Source: Novosphingobium nitrogenifigens DSM 19370
GTDB taxonomy: Bacteria > Pseudomonadota > Alphaproteobacteria > Sphingomonadales > Sphingomonadaceae
NCBI RefSeq assembly: GCF_000192575.1
Contig: NZ_GL876935.1
Location: 271,538 to 335,537, forward strand
Direction of reading: 5' to 3'
DNA length: 64,000 nt
Position 1 is the first letter of the stretch, and every line of letters starts with the position of its first letter. Below, in pieces: positions 1 to 9,088 of the stretch. The notes beneath the pieces were generated by a model. The model did no database searches, had not been told where the DNA came from, and worked only from the letters and a program-made list of their open reading frames with translations. A program made the translations under genes and the position numbers.

Positions 1-342
1 CGGCAAATAGGGGCACGGCATCGGGCTGGTGACGAAGAAGCGAGGAAAACGAACCGGTGCGCTCACGACCCTGACCATCTTTTCTTGAAGAAGCGTCCTG
101 TGCCGCGCCCGACTTGCACATACCCTTGTTGAAGGGCCTGCGACATGTCGAACCGACCGCCCGACAATGCCCCAGCCCGCCTTGCGGTTAAAGGCCGTTA
201 ACTGCATTTCGCCTCGAAAGACGAGCTATCGACGCATTTGATGATGCTGTTTTTCGCGAAAGCCGACGCACTGTCCCGAGACAGGACACCCCCGCCCGAA
301 ACCGTTAACCCGGACGGGGGTGCATAGCCTGTTTCGCGGCGA
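1..342. other. Non-coding left edge, no gene recognised
   Basis: No reading frame in this stretch looks like a real protein. It lies downstream of the minus-strand threonine ammonia-lyase gene. Visible items are a GC-rich hairpin at 287-322 (listed separately) and a TTAA-N6-TTAA pair at 188-201. Whatever gene lies to the left of the window is not reached. Confidence 0.5.
287..322 (-). terminator. Hairpin downstream of ilvA
   Basis: The arms CACCCCCGCCCG (287-298) and CGGACGGGGGTG (311-322) pair over 12 positions with one mismatch around a 12-base loop. The hairpin begins about 20 bases past the ilvA stop codon in the direction of transcription. No clear T-run follows it, so it is either a weak intrinsic terminator or an RNA 3'-end stabiliser. 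Confidence 0.45.
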
Positions 343-1596
343 TCAGCCCAGTTCGACCTGCAAGACTTCGTACCCACGCGCACGCAGGGCTTCGACCAGG
401 CGGTCGATCTGTTCGCGATCGCGCGCCTCGCATTCGATCTCGGCGGTCAGCCCCTTGGCCGGAAGCGAAGTGAAGATGCGATTGTGCCAGACTTCCAGAA
501 TGTTGACCTGATGCCGGTTGAATTCCTCCACCACCTTGAACAGGGCGCCGGGGCGATCCTGCAAGGTGATGCGCAGTCGACCGAGACGGCCCGACCGGGC
601 AAGGTCGCGCAACAGCACGTTGGCCAAGAGGCGTGTGTCGATATTGCCGCCGGTCAGGACAATGCCGACCTTGTGCCCGGCAAAGATCTCGCGATTGGCG
701 ATCACTGCGGCAAGGCCCGCTGCGCCTGCGCCTTCGACGACGGTCTTCTCGATCTGCAGCAGCAGGGCGACCGCCCCTTCGAGATGGGCTTCATCGACAA
801 GGACGATGTCGTCGACGAGATTGGCAAGCACCGCCGAAGTGAACTGCCCCGGCTCCTTCACCGCGATCCCTTCGGCAAGGGTATCCCCGCCGCATGGCAG
901 TTCCATGTGCTTGAGCTTGTCGAACATCGACGGGAACAGCTGCGCCTGAACGCCGACCAGACCGATCCCGGGCTTGAGCGCGCGAGCGGCCGTCCCCATC
1001 CCGCTCAGAAGCCCGCCCCCGCCGATCGGCACGGCCAGCATGTCGAGATCGGGCACGTCCTCGAGCATTTCGAGCGCGACCGTCCCCTGCCCCGCCGCGA
1101 CCAGCGGATCATCGAACGGATGCACGAAAGTCAGCCCGAGCTGACGCTCCATCGAACGGGCGTGGGCGTAGGCTTCGTCGAAGGTTTCGCCTTCGAGCAC
1201 GACCTTGCCCCCGACGCTTTCGGTCTGGAGCACTTTGACGGTCGGCGTCGTGCGCGGCATCACGATCGTCACCGGGACGCCAAGACGCGTGCCGTGATAG
1301 GAAAGCCCCTGCGCGTGATTGCCGGCCGAAGCCGCGATGACCCCGCGCCGACGCTGTTCCTCAGTCAGGTTGAGCAGGGCATTGAGCGCGCCGCGTTCCT
1401 TGTAGGCGGCGGTAAACTGCAGGTTCTCGAACTTCAGCCAGATTTCCGCGCCGGTAATCGCGCTCAGCGTCTTGCTGTGAAGCGTTGGCGTGCGCACGAT
1501 CTGCCCGGCAATGCGTCCGGCGGCAGCGCGAACGTCATCGAGAGTCAGAAGCGGCGCCGAAGCGTCCTGAGCGGCGGAAAGGGCAGACTGTTGCAT
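343..1596 (-). CDS. ilvA: Threonine ammonia-lyase (threonine dehydratase)
   Basis: This PLP enzyme deaminates L-threonine to 2-oxobutanoate, the first committed step towards isoleucine. The 417-residue protein has the fold type II catalytic domain, with the PLP lysine K66 in AAYKERGA and the glycine-rich phosphate loop PIGGGGLLSG. A single C-terminal ACT-type domain follows, starting near LRITLQDRPGALFKVVEEF, which in this family binds amino-acid effectors. The short ACT form fits the 400-420 residue class rather than the 510-residue E. coli IlvA with two regulatory subdomains. The start was placed at MQQSALSAAQ, with a GGGG stretch about 9 bases upstream; the frame is open 45 codons further, but that part looks non-coding. 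A catabolic role or activity on serine cannot be excluded. Confidence 0.9.
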   Translation of the reverse strand: MQQSALSAAQDASAPLLTLDDVRAAAGRIAGQIVRTPTLHSKTLSAITGAEIWLKFENLQFTAAYKERGALNALLNLTEEQRRRGVIAASAGNHAQGLSYHGTRLGVPVTIVMPRTTPTVKVLQTESVGGKVVLEGETFDEAYAHARSMERQLGLTFVHPFDDPLVAAGQGTVALEMLEDVPDLDMLAVPIGGGGLLSGMGTAARALKPGIGLVGVQAQLFPSMFDKLKHMELPCGGDTLAEGIAVKEPGQFTSAVLANLVDDIVLVDEAHLEGAVALLLQIEKTVVEGAGAAGLAAVIANREIFAGHKVGIVLTGGNIDTRLLANVLLRDLARSGRLGRLRITLQDRPGALFKVVEEFNRHQVNILEVWHNRIFTSLPAKGLTAEIECEARDREQIDRLVEALRARGYEVLQVELG

Positions 1597-1678
1597 CGCA
1601 AAGCCCCTAATCCAAAGCGAGCCCGAAGGAAACCGCGCTTTGCGCCCTTGCATGGCCCCGGCGATTTGCCGGAGGACA

Positions 1679-2050
1679 TCACCCCTTGCGCCGGAGCAGC
1701 GCCAGAAGGGTCGTGACGACAAGAATGGCAATCGTGTCGGCCACCCAGTCGCGAATGTCGCAATCGCGATGAAGGCTGGGAATCGACTGCACGACCTCGA
1801 TCAAGGCGCCGAGGAAGGAAAGCCGCTCGGCAATCCGCAGGCGCGGCATCACGGGAAAAGCGAATTCGGCAAGCACCGTCAGCGTGGCGAAAGCCAGCAT
1901 ATGCTCGAACTTGTCGCCAAAGCCGTCGATCGGGGTATGCGGCGGACTGGGCAGAACCGCCATCGTCACGGCCCCTGCCAGCGTGACCCAGAACAAGGCC
2001 ACGAACAGCCGATGAGACCAGAGCGAATGTTGCGCCGCAGAATTGAGCAT
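1679..2050 (-). CDS. VanZ-like small integral membrane protein
   Basis: The 123-residue protein has about four hydrophobic segments and the VanZ-family pattern DKFEHMLAFATLT in the first half, followed by an EVVQ helix and DWVADTIAILVV near the C-terminus. VanZ-like proteins are inner-membrane proteins; the namesake gives low-level teicoplanin resistance, but the biochemical role of chromosomal homologues is not established. It lies 82 bases upstream of ilvA on the same strand and could be cotranscribed with it. The downstream part of a longer frame overlapping it is a shadow. Confidence 0.72.
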   Translation of the reverse strand: MLNSAAQHSLWSHRLFVALFWVTLAGAVTMAVLPSPPHTPIDGFGDKFEHMLAFATLTVLAEFAFPVMPRLRIAERLSFLGALIEVVQSIPSLHRDCDIRDWVADTIAILVVTTLLALLRRKG

Positions 2051-2216
2051 CGCTGCATATGCTAAACGCGCGCAGCCCCGCGCGGCAAGGATTTTTGCCT
2101 CTTTCGCGCCTTACGCCGCCTCGCTCCCACAACCTTTTCACACAGCCCTGCATCCTTGCGGGCATATGACCGGAAACCGGCTGGCAGTCGGCGACAAACC
2201 GGCTAAACAGACCGCC

Positions 2217-3113
2217 ATGACCGAACCGCTTCACGTCTCGTTTCTCGGCCTTGGCGTCATGGGCTCGCCGATGGCACGTCACCTTGGCAATGCCGGCCAC
2301 CGGCTGACCATCTACAACCGCACCCCGGCCCGTGCGCAGGCATGGATGAAAGCCAATCCCGGCATCACCGTGCGCGTCGCGAGCAGCCCTGCCGAAGCCG
2401 CGCAGGACGCCGATGCGGTCATCACCTGCGTCGGCAACGACGACGACCTGGCCGACGTGGTGCTGAGCCCCACCGGCGTCTTTTCGACTTTGCGGCGCGG
2501 GGCGGTATTCATCGACCATACCACCGTATCGGCGCGAATCGCGCGCCAGATCGCGGTCGAAGGGCGGGACAAGGAACTGCTCTGCGTCGATGCGCCGGTC
2601 ACCGGCGGACAATCGGGCGCCGAAGCGGGCACTCTCTCGATCATGTGCGGGGGCAGCGAAAAGGCGGTCGAAGCGGCGCGCCCCGTCCTTGCCGCCTATG
2701 CCAAGCGTGTCGTCCACGTCGGCAAGTCGGGCGCCGGACAGACCGCGAAGATGGCCAACCAGATGTGCATCGCCGGGGCCATCGCCGGCCTTTCCGAAGC
2801 GATCCGCTTTGCCCAGGCCGCGCGGCTCGATCTCGACAAGGTGTTCGAGGCGATCAGCGGCGGCGCGGCACAGTCGTGGCAGATGGACAACCGGTTCCAC
2901 TCCATGGCCCGCGACGAATTCGATTTCGGCTTTGCCGTCGACTGGATGCGCAAGGACCTTGGGCTTGCCATCGAGGAAGCCCGCAATCTGGGCGCCAGCG
3001 TGCCCACCACTGCGCTCATCGACCAGTTCTATGCCGAAGTGCAGGCCATGGGCGGCGCCCGTCAGGATACCAGCGCCCTGATCCGGCGGTTGCCGCGCAA
3101 GCACGGGGAATGA
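2217..3113 (+). CDS. NAD(P)-dependent beta-hydroxyacid dehydrogenase (3-hydroxyisobutyrate dehydrogenase family)
   Basis: The 298-residue protein has the Rossmann motif GLGVMGSPMARHL at its N-terminus, the family substrate-binding stretch DAPVTGGQSGAEAGTLSIM, and the catalytic lysine in GAGQTAKMANQMC. Members oxidise 3-hydroxyisobutyrate, tartronate semialdehyde or related beta-hydroxyacids with NAD(P); the sequence alone does not settle the substrate. The start at MTEPLHVSF is chosen because the nucleotide-binding strand follows directly. The stop overlaps the next gene in an ATGA, so translation of the pair is probably coupled. Confidence 0.85.
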   Translation: MTEPLHVSFLGLGVMGSPMARHLGNAGHRLTIYNRTPARAQAWMKANPGITVRVASSPAEAAQDADAVITCVGNDDDLADVVLSPTGVFSTLRRGAVFIDHTTVSARIARQIAVEGRDKELLCVDAPVTGGQSGAEAGTLSIMCGGSEKAVEAARPVLAAYAKRVVHVGKSGAGQTAKMANQMCIAGAIAGLSEAIRFAQAARLDLDKVFEAISGGAAQSWQMDNRFHSMARDEFDFGFAVDWMRKDLGLAIEEARNLGASVPTTALIDQFYAEVQAMGGARQDTSALIRRLPRKHGE

Positions 3114-4816
3114 CCCGCCCCATGCGCCGGACGATCGGATCGATGCTGCTGGCCGCAAGCGCGCTGGCCGCCCCTGCCCACGCCGACACGCTGGTCGACA
3201 ACATCAAGGGCGAGACGATCGCCCCGGATGGAACGCTGCAGTCCTTTGCCGCGTTCCTGTTCGACGACAGCGGCGTGATCAAGACGGTCTATCGCCCCGG
3301 CGACAAGCTGCCCAAGCCGGGCCGCAAGGGATACCAGTTCCATATCGACGGCAAAGGACGGGTGCTCCTGCCCGGGCTCATCGATGCGCATGGCCATGTC
3401 ATGCAAACCGGCTACGCGCTGCTGACGCTGGACTTGTCCGAGACCACCTCGCTGTCCGACGCACTCGCCAGGATCAAGGCCTTCGCCGCCGCGCATCCCG
3501 ATCGTCCGTGGATCATCGGCAGCGGCTGGAACCAGGAACGCTGGGGCCTCGGCCGTTTCCCGACCGCTGCCGAGCTCGACAGTGCCGTCGGCGATCGCCC
3601 GGTCTGGCTCGAACGCGCCGACTATCACGCCGGCTGGGCCAACAGCGCGGCGTTCAAGGCTGCGGGGATCACCGCCTCCACCCCGACGCCCGAAGGCGGC
3701 GCGATCGAGCGGCTTGCCGACGGACGCCCGGCGGGGGTTCTGGTCGACAAGGCGCAAGGCTTGGTGGACAAGGCCGTGCCCCCGCCCACGCCGCGCGACG
3801 ACGATCTGGCCCTGACCACGGCGGAAGCCGATCTGGCCCGGCGCGGCGTGACCGGCATTGCCGACATGGGGACATCGACGCGCGACTGGATGACGTTCCG
3901 CCGCGCGGGCGATGCCAACCGGCTGTACCTGCGGATCATGGCCTATGCGGCCGGAACCGACACGATGGCCGAAATCGCCGGGCCCGGCCCGACGCCCTGG
4001 CTCTATGCCGACCGCTTGCGCATGGGCGGGGTCAAGCTGTTCCTCGACGGCGCGCTCGGATCGCGCGGAGCCTGGCTCAAGGCGCCTTATGCCGACAAGC
4101 CCGATACCCATGGCCTGTCGCTGCTCAGCGAAACGCAGCTCGGCAATCTCATGAGCCGCGCGGCGATGGACGGGTTTCAGGTCGCGGTCCATGCCATCGG
4201 CGACAAGGCCAACGGCGTCCTTTTGACCACGATCGAGGACCTGTCGCACACTTATCACGGCGATCGTCGCTGGCGCGTCGAACATGCGCAGATTATCGAT
4301 CCCGCCGACTGGCCGCTGGTGACACGTATTGCCGCAAACGGAGGCATCGTCGCCTCGATGCAGCCGGTGCACCAGACCTCCGACCGCCTCATGGCCGAAG
4401 CCCGGCTGGGTCCGGATCGACTGAAAGGCGCTTATGCCTGGGCCAGCCTCAAGCAGGCGGGCGCGGTCCTCGCTTTCGGATCGGACACTCCGGTCGAACT
4501 GCCCGATCCCTGGACCGGCATCGCCGTCGCCCTGACCCGTCAGGATGCGAGCGGAGCCCCGGCCGGAGGATGGCGCCCGGAAGAACGCGTCGACAGCCTG
4601 ACCGCCCTTGCCGGTTACACGAGTGCAGCCGCCTATGCCGGATTTGCCGAAACCCGCTTCGGCCGCATTGCTCCGGGCCTGCGCGCAGACTTCATCCTCG
4701 TCGACACCGACCCGATGACTGCCTCGCCCGAAGCGATCCGCAAGACCCATGTGCTCCAGACATGGATCGGCGGCGGCAAAGTCTATGATGCGGAAAGTCC
4801 AGCGGGCGGGAAATAA
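3110..4816 (+). CDS. Exported amidohydrolase, YtcJ-like (amidohydrolase family 3)
   Basis: This 568-residue protein has an N-terminal signal peptide (MRRTIG, a hydrophobic core, then APAHA followed by DTLVDN), which suggests periplasmic location. The metal-dependent hydrolase core shows the HGH pair (IDAHGHVMQ), a lysine in GGVKLFLDGALGS, later histidines in VAVHAIGD and RVEHAQ, and the aspartate in FGSDTPVE, all expected of the family. Members cleave C-N bonds of varied amides and cyclic amides; the natural substrate is unknown. It is coupled to the preceding dehydrogenase by a 4-base overlap. Translation may instead start at the ATG at 3122, which gives a tidier signal peptide. Confidence 0.83.
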   Translation: MTRPMRRTIGSMLLAASALAAPAHADTLVDNIKGETIAPDGTLQSFAAFLFDDSGVIKTVYRPGDKLPKPGRKGYQFHIDGKGRVLLPGLIDAHGHVMQTGYALLTLDLSETTSLSDALARIKAFAAAHPDRPWIIGSGWNQERWGLGRFPTAAELDSAVGDRPVWLERADYHAGWANSAAFKAAGITASTPTPEGGAIERLADGRPAGVLVDKAQGLVDKAVPPPTPRDDDLALTTAEADLARRGVTGIADMGTSTRDWMTFRRAGDANRLYLRIMAYAAGTDTMAEIAGPGPTPWLYADRLRMGGVKLFLDGALGSRGAWLKAPYADKPDTHGLSLLSETQLGNLMSRAAMDGFQVAVHAIGDKANGVLLTTIEDLSHTYHGDRRWRVEHAQIIDPADWPLVTRIAANGGIVASMQPVHQTSDRLMAEARLGPDRLKGAYAWASLKQAGAVLAFGSDTPVELPDPWTGIAVALTRQDASGAPAGGWRPEERVDSLTALAGYTSAAAYAGFAETRFGRIAPGLRADFILVDTDPMTASPEAIRKTHVLQTWIGGGKVYDAESPAGGK

Positions 4817-4848
4817 CCCCGCCCACATTGCCAGCCCGCATCGGACGA

Positions 4849-5643
4849 TCAGGCCGCGCCGCCCTCGACCACTTGCTCGGCAGCGGCCTTTTCAGCCGCT
4901 TCCCTGGCTTCGGCAAAGCGCATGACGATCAGCGTGCCCTCGAAGAGGATCAGCAGAGGGATCGCGAGCATCAATTGCGAGACGACGTCGGGCGGCGTGA
5001 TCACCGCCGCGAGCGCGGTGATACCCACGACGACATAGCGACGAGCGGCCACAAGCTGCGCCCGCGTCACCAGCCCTGCCCGGTTGAGCAGCATCAGCAG
5101 CACCGGCAACAGAAAGCTGGTGCCGAATGCGAGAATGAACTGCATCACCAGGTTGAGATATTCCTCAACCCCCGGCAACGCTTCGAGCTGAAGCCCGCCG
5201 TGCATCCCCTGAAACCCGATGAACCAGCGGAACGCGGTCGGCATGACCACGAAATAGGCAAGGCTCGCCCCCATCGCGAACAGGATCGGCGTCGCGACGA
5301 GAAACGGCAGGAACGCCTTCTTCTCGCGCGCATAAAGACCCGGTGCAACGAAAGCCCAGAGCTGGTTGGCAATGATCGGAAAACTGACGAAGAAAGCCGC
5401 GAACAGCGCCACTTTCAGTTCGACGAAGAACGCACCGTAAAGCTTGGTGTAGATCAGCTTCCCTTGGCCTTCAGGAAAGGCGCGGGCCAGCGGATGGACC
5501 AGAATGCCCAGAATGCCGTCGGAGAAATAGAGGCAGATCGCGAACGCGATCGTCAGCGCATAGATGCAACGCAAAAGGCGCGTGCGCAGCTCGAGCAGGT
5601 GTTCGAGCAGCGGGGCCTGGGTTTCGTCGATATCGTTGATCAT
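4849..5643 (-). CDS. tatC: Twin-arginine translocase subunit TatC
   Basis: TatC is the multispanning inner-membrane subunit that recognises the twin-arginine signal of folded Tat substrates. The 264-residue protein opens with the conserved cytosolic motif LLEHLLELRTRLLR, has six hydrophobic segments, the FxxELK element (FFVELKVALFAAFF) and the late ALITPPD-like motif AAVITPPDVVSQ. A charged, alanine-rich cytoplasmic tail of about 25 residues follows. Its start overlaps the tatB stop by 4 bases. Tat-type signals are visible on the SsuA-like lipoprotein at 44.9 kb, a plausible client. Confidence 0.97.
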   Translation of the reverse strand: MINDIDETQAPLLEHLLELRTRLLRCIYALTIAFAICLYFSDGILGILVHPLARAFPEGQGKLIYTKLYGAFFVELKVALFAAFFVSFPIIANQLWAFVAPGLYAREKKAFLPFLVATPILFAMGASLAYFVVMPTAFRWFIGFQGMHGGLQLEALPGVEEYLNLVMQFILAFGTSFLLPVLLMLLNRAGLVTRAQLVAARRYVVVGITALAAVITPPDVVSQLMLAIPLLILFEGTLIVMRFAEAREAAEKAAAEQVVEGGAA

Positions 5644-6083
5644 GCAGACTTGTCGGTATGGGGAACGGCTGCGCTCTCGGTCGAAAGAGGCTGGTCCGGT
5701 TCGGTCGGCGCATGGGCGGCAAGAACCGGATCGATCGACCCGAGCACCGGCACTGCATGCGGGACCGCGTCATGCTGGTCGGCAGCGGCGGCAACGGTCT
5801 GCCCCGCAGCCGGGTCGGGAAGCGGAGCAGGCGTCGTTTCGGGCACGGCAGGGTTTGCAGCCATGATTTCCGCATTCTGCTCGCGCCACTTGCGCTCAAG
5901 CTCCTCCATTTCCGCCTCACGGATCATCGTTTCGATGCCGCTGCGGAAATGATTGGAGACGCGGCGCATGCGGGCGATCCACCGCCCGGCCGTGCGCAAC
6001 GCCATGGGCAGGTCCTTGGGCCCGATGAACACGATGGCGACCACCGCCACGAGCAGGAATTCCGATGGGGCGATGTCAAACAT
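5640..6083 (-). CDS. tatB: Sec-independent translocase protein TatB
   Basis: The 147-residue protein has the TatB layout. A short N-terminal transmembrane helix (FLLVAVVAIVFIGPKDLP) with the invariant turn leads into an amphipathic helix (MALRTAGRWIARMRRVSNHF), then a long proline- and alanine-rich tail. TatB works with TatC as the receptor for twin-arginine substrates. It sits between tatA (54 bases upstream) and tatC (4-base overlap). The tail is variable in this family and has no recognisable domain. Confidence 0.95.
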   Translation of the reverse strand: MFDIAPSEFLLVAVVAIVFIGPKDLPMALRTAGRWIARMRRVSNHFRSGIETMIREAEMEELERKWREQNAEIMAANPAVPETTPAPLPDPAAGQTVAAAADQHDAVPHAVPVLGSIDPVLAAHAPTEPDQPLSTESAAVPHTDKSA

Positions 6084-6137
6084 GGTTCAAACGAGCATGA
6101 TCCAGGAAAAGACCGGGTATGTCCGAACTGGAACGGC

Positions 6138-6440
6138 TCAGGCCGCGCCGGTGGTTCCCGAAGACGTCGTTCCCGAGGAAGCCGGGCTCTGGGGATCGTT
6201 CTGGGCCGCAGGCTGAGCGGGAGCCTGTGCAGGCTGAACCGGGGCCTGCTGGGGCGCCTGGTTCTGCTGGATCTGCGGCGGCGGGGGCACCTGACGGTTG
6301 TTTTCGTCCGCCATGCCTTCCTTGAAGCTCTTGATGCCCTTGCCGAAGTCACCCATCATTTCGGAAATCCGGCCACGACCGAACAGGATCAGAACAACCA
6401 GCGCCAGTATGATCAGGTGCGGTAGGGAAAGGCCACCCAT
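6138..6440 (-). CDS. tatA: Sec-independent translocase protein TatA
   Basis: The 100-residue protein forms the pore-like oligomer of the Tat system. It has an N-terminal membrane helix (LIILALVVLILFGRGRI), the conserved FG turn, and the amphipathic helix with DFGKGIKSFKEGM. The C-terminal 50 residues are a glutamine/proline/alanine-rich tail. The start MGGLSLPHL is fixed by an AAGGAG ribosome binding site; the frame is open further upstream but without coding character. It is the first gene of the tatABC unit, about 100 bases after scpB. Confidence 0.95.
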   Translation of the reverse strand: MGGLSLPHLIILALVVLILFGRGRISEMMGDFGKGIKSFKEGMADENNRQVPPPPQIQQNQAPQQAPVQPAQAPAQPAAQNDPQSPASSGTTSSGTTGAA

Positions 6441-6540
6441 CTCAAATCTCCTTCGCGCCCCAGATAGGCGCTTTTTGTGCAGACTGCCAGACGCGCAAGG
6501 GGACAATTTATGCCCCTTTTCGCAAAGGGCGCGCACAAGG

Positions 6541-7140
6541 TTACTCTTCGGCCCCAGACTCCGACGCCGCGCTCCCCGCTTCGCTGCCGGTGAGCGCGGC
6601 ATAAGCCGCATCGACCGGGTCGAGCAGCCCGGCCGCCCGCAATTCATCGATCCCGGGAAGATCGCGCCGTGTGGTCAGCCCGAAATGGGCCAGAAACGCC
6701 GGCGTCGTCGCATAGATCGTCGGCCTTCCGGGCACTTCGCGCCGTCCGGCGATCCGCACCCACCCAGCCTCCATCAGCACGTCAAGCGTACCCTTGGCCG
6801 TCTGCACGCCCCGGATCGCCTCGATCTCGGCGCGACTGACCGGTTCGTGATAGGCAATGATCGCCAAGGCCTCGACCGCCGCACGCGACAGACGGCGCGG
6901 CTCCTCGCGCTCCCTGCGCAAGAGATGAGCAAGATCGGGCGCCGTCTGGAAATGCCAGCGTCCGCCCCGCTCGACCAGATGCACGCCCCGTCCCGCATAA
7001 TGCGCCGCCAGACTGGCAAGCGCCGGCTTCACCGGCGCGCCGCCGAGATGGCGACTGAGTTCTTCAGGCGTCAGCGGCGTTTCCGATGCGAACAGCGTCG
7101 CCTCGACCGCGCGGACGAGATCGTCGTCGGGCTCGTTCAC
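6541..7140 (-). CDS. scpB: Segregation and condensation protein B
   Basis: ScpB is the winged-helix dimer that binds the ScpA kleisin and, with SMC, forms the bacterial condensin. The 199-residue protein has the two winged-helix units: LVRAVEATLFASETPLTPEELSRHLG at the N-terminus, and the second from about residue 90 with the conserved LAIIAYHEPVSRAEIEAIRG and GRPTIYATTPAFLAHFGL. It overlaps scpA by 4 bases. The C-terminal 25 residues are acidic and low in complexity. Confidence 0.95.
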   Translation of the reverse strand: MNEPDDDLVRAVEATLFASETPLTPEELSRHLGGAPVKPALASLAAHYAGRGVHLVERGGRWHFQTAPDLAHLLRREREEPRRLSRAAVEALAIIAYHEPVSRAEIEAIRGVQTAKGTLDVLMEAGWVRIAGRREVPGRPTIYATTPAFLAHFGLTTRRDLPGIDELRAAGLLDPVDAAYAALTGSEAGSAASESGAEE

Positions 7141-7976
7141 GCGTTGCTCCCCGATCGCGCGGCGCGCAGGCGAACCGGACCGAACACGCCGTCCTGCGCC
7201 AGTTCGGCCTTCCCCTGTTTCGCCAGTTCGAGCGCAGCGACGAAACTGGACGCCAGTGCCGACCGGGCCAGACGCGGGTCGGTCGTCGCCTTGTCGAACT
7301 GGGGCAGAAACAGGCGCAAGTCCATCCAGTCGATGGCGACACCAAGCAGACGGGACACCCGTTCCAACGCTGCCTCAAGCGTAAAGACCGGTCGTTCGCG
7401 GACGATGTGCACAACCGGGGCATTGCGCGCCTTGACCCCGCCATAGGCCTGGATCACGTCGAACAATCCCGCGGTCCAGCGCATCTTGCGGTCGATGCTG
7501 ATCCCCTCGGGCGCGCCGCGCATGAACACATCGCGGCCCAGCCGGTCGCGCGCCATCAAGCGCGCACCCGCCTCGCGCATGGCACCCAGCCGTTGCAGCC
7601 GCAATTGCAGACGCAGGGCCATTTCCTCGGGACTGGGCTGCATTTCCGGATCGCGCGGCAAGAGCAGCAGCGACTTGAGATAGGCAAGCCAGGCCGCCAT
7701 GACGAGATAATCGGCCGCCAGTTCGAGCCTCAGTTCGCTCGCCCGGTTGATATAGGCGAGGTACTGGTCGACGAGATCGAGAATGGAAATCCGCCGCAGA
7801 TCGACTTTCTGCCGCCGGGCAAGGTCGAGCAGCAAGTCGAGCGGCCCTTCCCAGCCGTCGAGTTCGAGATAGAGCGCCTCGTCACCGGTCGGCGCACTCG
7901 CCGCCGGCAACCAGTCGTCGGTCCCGAACGAATCGCTGTCGGGCGCACCTGTCGGGGGCGCCGCGCCGTCGTTCAT
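7137..7976 (-). CDS. scpA: Segregation and condensation protein A (kleisin)
   Basis: ScpA is the kleisin subunit that bridges SMC heads. In the 279-residue protein the family's core begins at LYLELDGWEGPLDLLLDLAR and continues through VDLRRISILDLVDQYLAYI and YLVMAAWLAYLKSLLLLP. The C-terminal winged helix that touches SMC follows DWMDLRLFLPQF. The first 35 residues are a variable leader. It is coupled by 4-base overlaps to nagZ upstream and scpB downstream, an arrangement common in sphingomonads. Confidence 0.95.
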   Translation of the reverse strand: MNDGAAPPTGAPDSDSFGTDDWLPAASAPTGDEALYLELDGWEGPLDLLLDLARRQKVDLRRISILDLVDQYLAYINRASELRLELAADYLVMAAWLAYLKSLLLLPRDPEMQPSPEEMALRLQLRLQRLGAMREAGARLMARDRLGRDVFMRGAPEGISIDRKMRWTAGLFDVIQAYGGVKARNAPVVHIVRERPVFTLEAALERVSRLLGVAIDWMDLRLFLPQFDKATTDPRLARSALASSFVAALELAKQGKAELAQDGVFGPVRLRAARSGSNA

Positions 7977-8989
7977 TGCACCAGGGCCAGCAAGGCGTCG
8001 CGTTTGGCAGTCAGTTCCGCCTGCCGCCCGTCGGGATCGAGGGGGGCAATGTCGGTATCGGCAAGCGCGCGGTCGAGTCTGGCTTTAGTTTCCGTACTCA
8101 TCGGCGCCAGCGCCGCGGCGATCCCCACCATGTCGTCCATGCGTGCCCAGCAATTGAGCGCAAGATCGCACCCGGCTGCCTGAGCCCGCGCCGCCCGTTC
8201 GGGAATCGTGCCGGTCAGCGCCTGCATGTCGAGATCATCGCTCAACAAAAGACCACCGAAACCGATCGTCCCGCGCACGATTTGCGCAATGACCTTGGCC
8301 GACAATGTCGCCGGAGCACTTTCATCCCAGGCGGTATAGCAGACGTGAGCCGTCATCGCCGCCTTGGCGTCGGCAAGCGTGCGGAACGGCGCAAGATCGA
8401 TCTCGAGATCAGCCGCGCTTGCCGTCACGGTCGGCAAGGCCTTGTGACTGTCGGCCAGGGCGCGTCCGTGGCCGGGCACATGCTTGACGATACCCGTCAC
8501 GCCCGCGCGGGCAAGACCGTCGACAACCGCGCGGCCAAGCGCTGCAACGCGCATCGGTTCGCTGCCAAGCGCGCGATCCCCGATCACGTCATCGGCACCC
8601 GGCACTCGTACGTCGAGCAGCGGCAGGCAATCGACCGTGATCCCGGCCCGGGCCAGATCGAGCCCCAAGGCCTCGGCATTGGCACGGGCGGCCTCGATCG
8701 CACTCGCCGGAGCCAGATCGTAAAGGCGGTCGAACACACCCTGCGGCGGATAGACGGGCCAGACAGGCGGCTTCATCCGGGCAACCCGGCCACCTTCCTG
8801 ATCGATGCAGATGAAAGTGCGCTCGCGCCCGGAGAGCGCGCGCAAATCGTCGGTCAGCGCCCGCAACTGGTCGCGCGTCCCGACATTGCGGGCGAACAGG
8901 ATATATCCTGCCGGATCGACATCGCGAAAAAAGGCGCGCTCGTCCGCAGTCAGTTCGAGGCCGGACAGGCCGAAAATCGCCGGAAGCAT
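7973..8989 (-). CDS. nagZ: Beta-N-acetylhexosaminidase (glycoside hydrolase family 3)
   Basis: NagZ removes N-acetylglucosamine from anhydromuropeptides in peptidoglycan recycling and acts in the cytoplasm. The 338-residue protein shows the early FICIDQEGGRVARM strand, the family signature KHVPGHGRALADSHKALP with its general acid/base histidine, and the catalytic aspartate in LLSDDLDMQAL. No signal peptide is seen, in keeping with a cytoplasmic enzyme. It lies 99 bases after the SPOR-domain gene, so two cell-wall genes sit side by side in this unit. Confidence 0.94.
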   Translation of the reverse strand: MLPAIFGLSGLELTADERAFFRDVDPAGYILFARNVGTRDQLRALTDDLRALSGRERTFICIDQEGGRVARMKPPVWPVYPPQGVFDRLYDLAPASAIEAARANAEALGLDLARAGITVDCLPLLDVRVPGADDVIGDRALGSEPMRVAALGRAVVDGLARAGVTGIVKHVPGHGRALADSHKALPTVTASAADLEIDLAPFRTLADAKAAMTAHVCYTAWDESAPATLSAKVIAQIVRGTIGFGGLLLSDDLDMQALTGTIPERAARAQAAGCDLALNCWARMDDMVGIAAALAPMSTETKARLDRALADTDIAPLDPDGRQAELTAKRDALLALVQ

Positions 8990-9088
8990 GGGATCATGTC
9001 ATGGCGCAAGGCAGAGCCCGGCGGCAAGTCGCAGAACGCCTTGCGCCGGGGAAAACCGTCGGGAAACCCGGCGTTCCCCGACTTGGGC

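Noticed and set aside
188..201. TTAA-N6-TTAA as a CtrA site
   Set aside because: CtrA full sites use a 7-base spacer; here it is 6. A lone TTAACC at 18338 upstream of cpaB is also only a half-site, so no CtrA feature was listed.
484..1716. A 410-codon plus-strand frame antisense to ilvA
   Set aside because: ilvA has all catalytic motifs; the antisense product has no domain or plausible start site.
3062..4828. A 588-codon minus-strand frame antisense to the amidohydrolase
   Set aside because: The amidohydrolase has a full metal-ligand set; the antisense product is a composition shadow.
6511..6530. Small CCCTTT/AAAGGG stem between scpB and tatA
   Set aside because: Only 6 pairs with no T-run; too weak to call a terminator.
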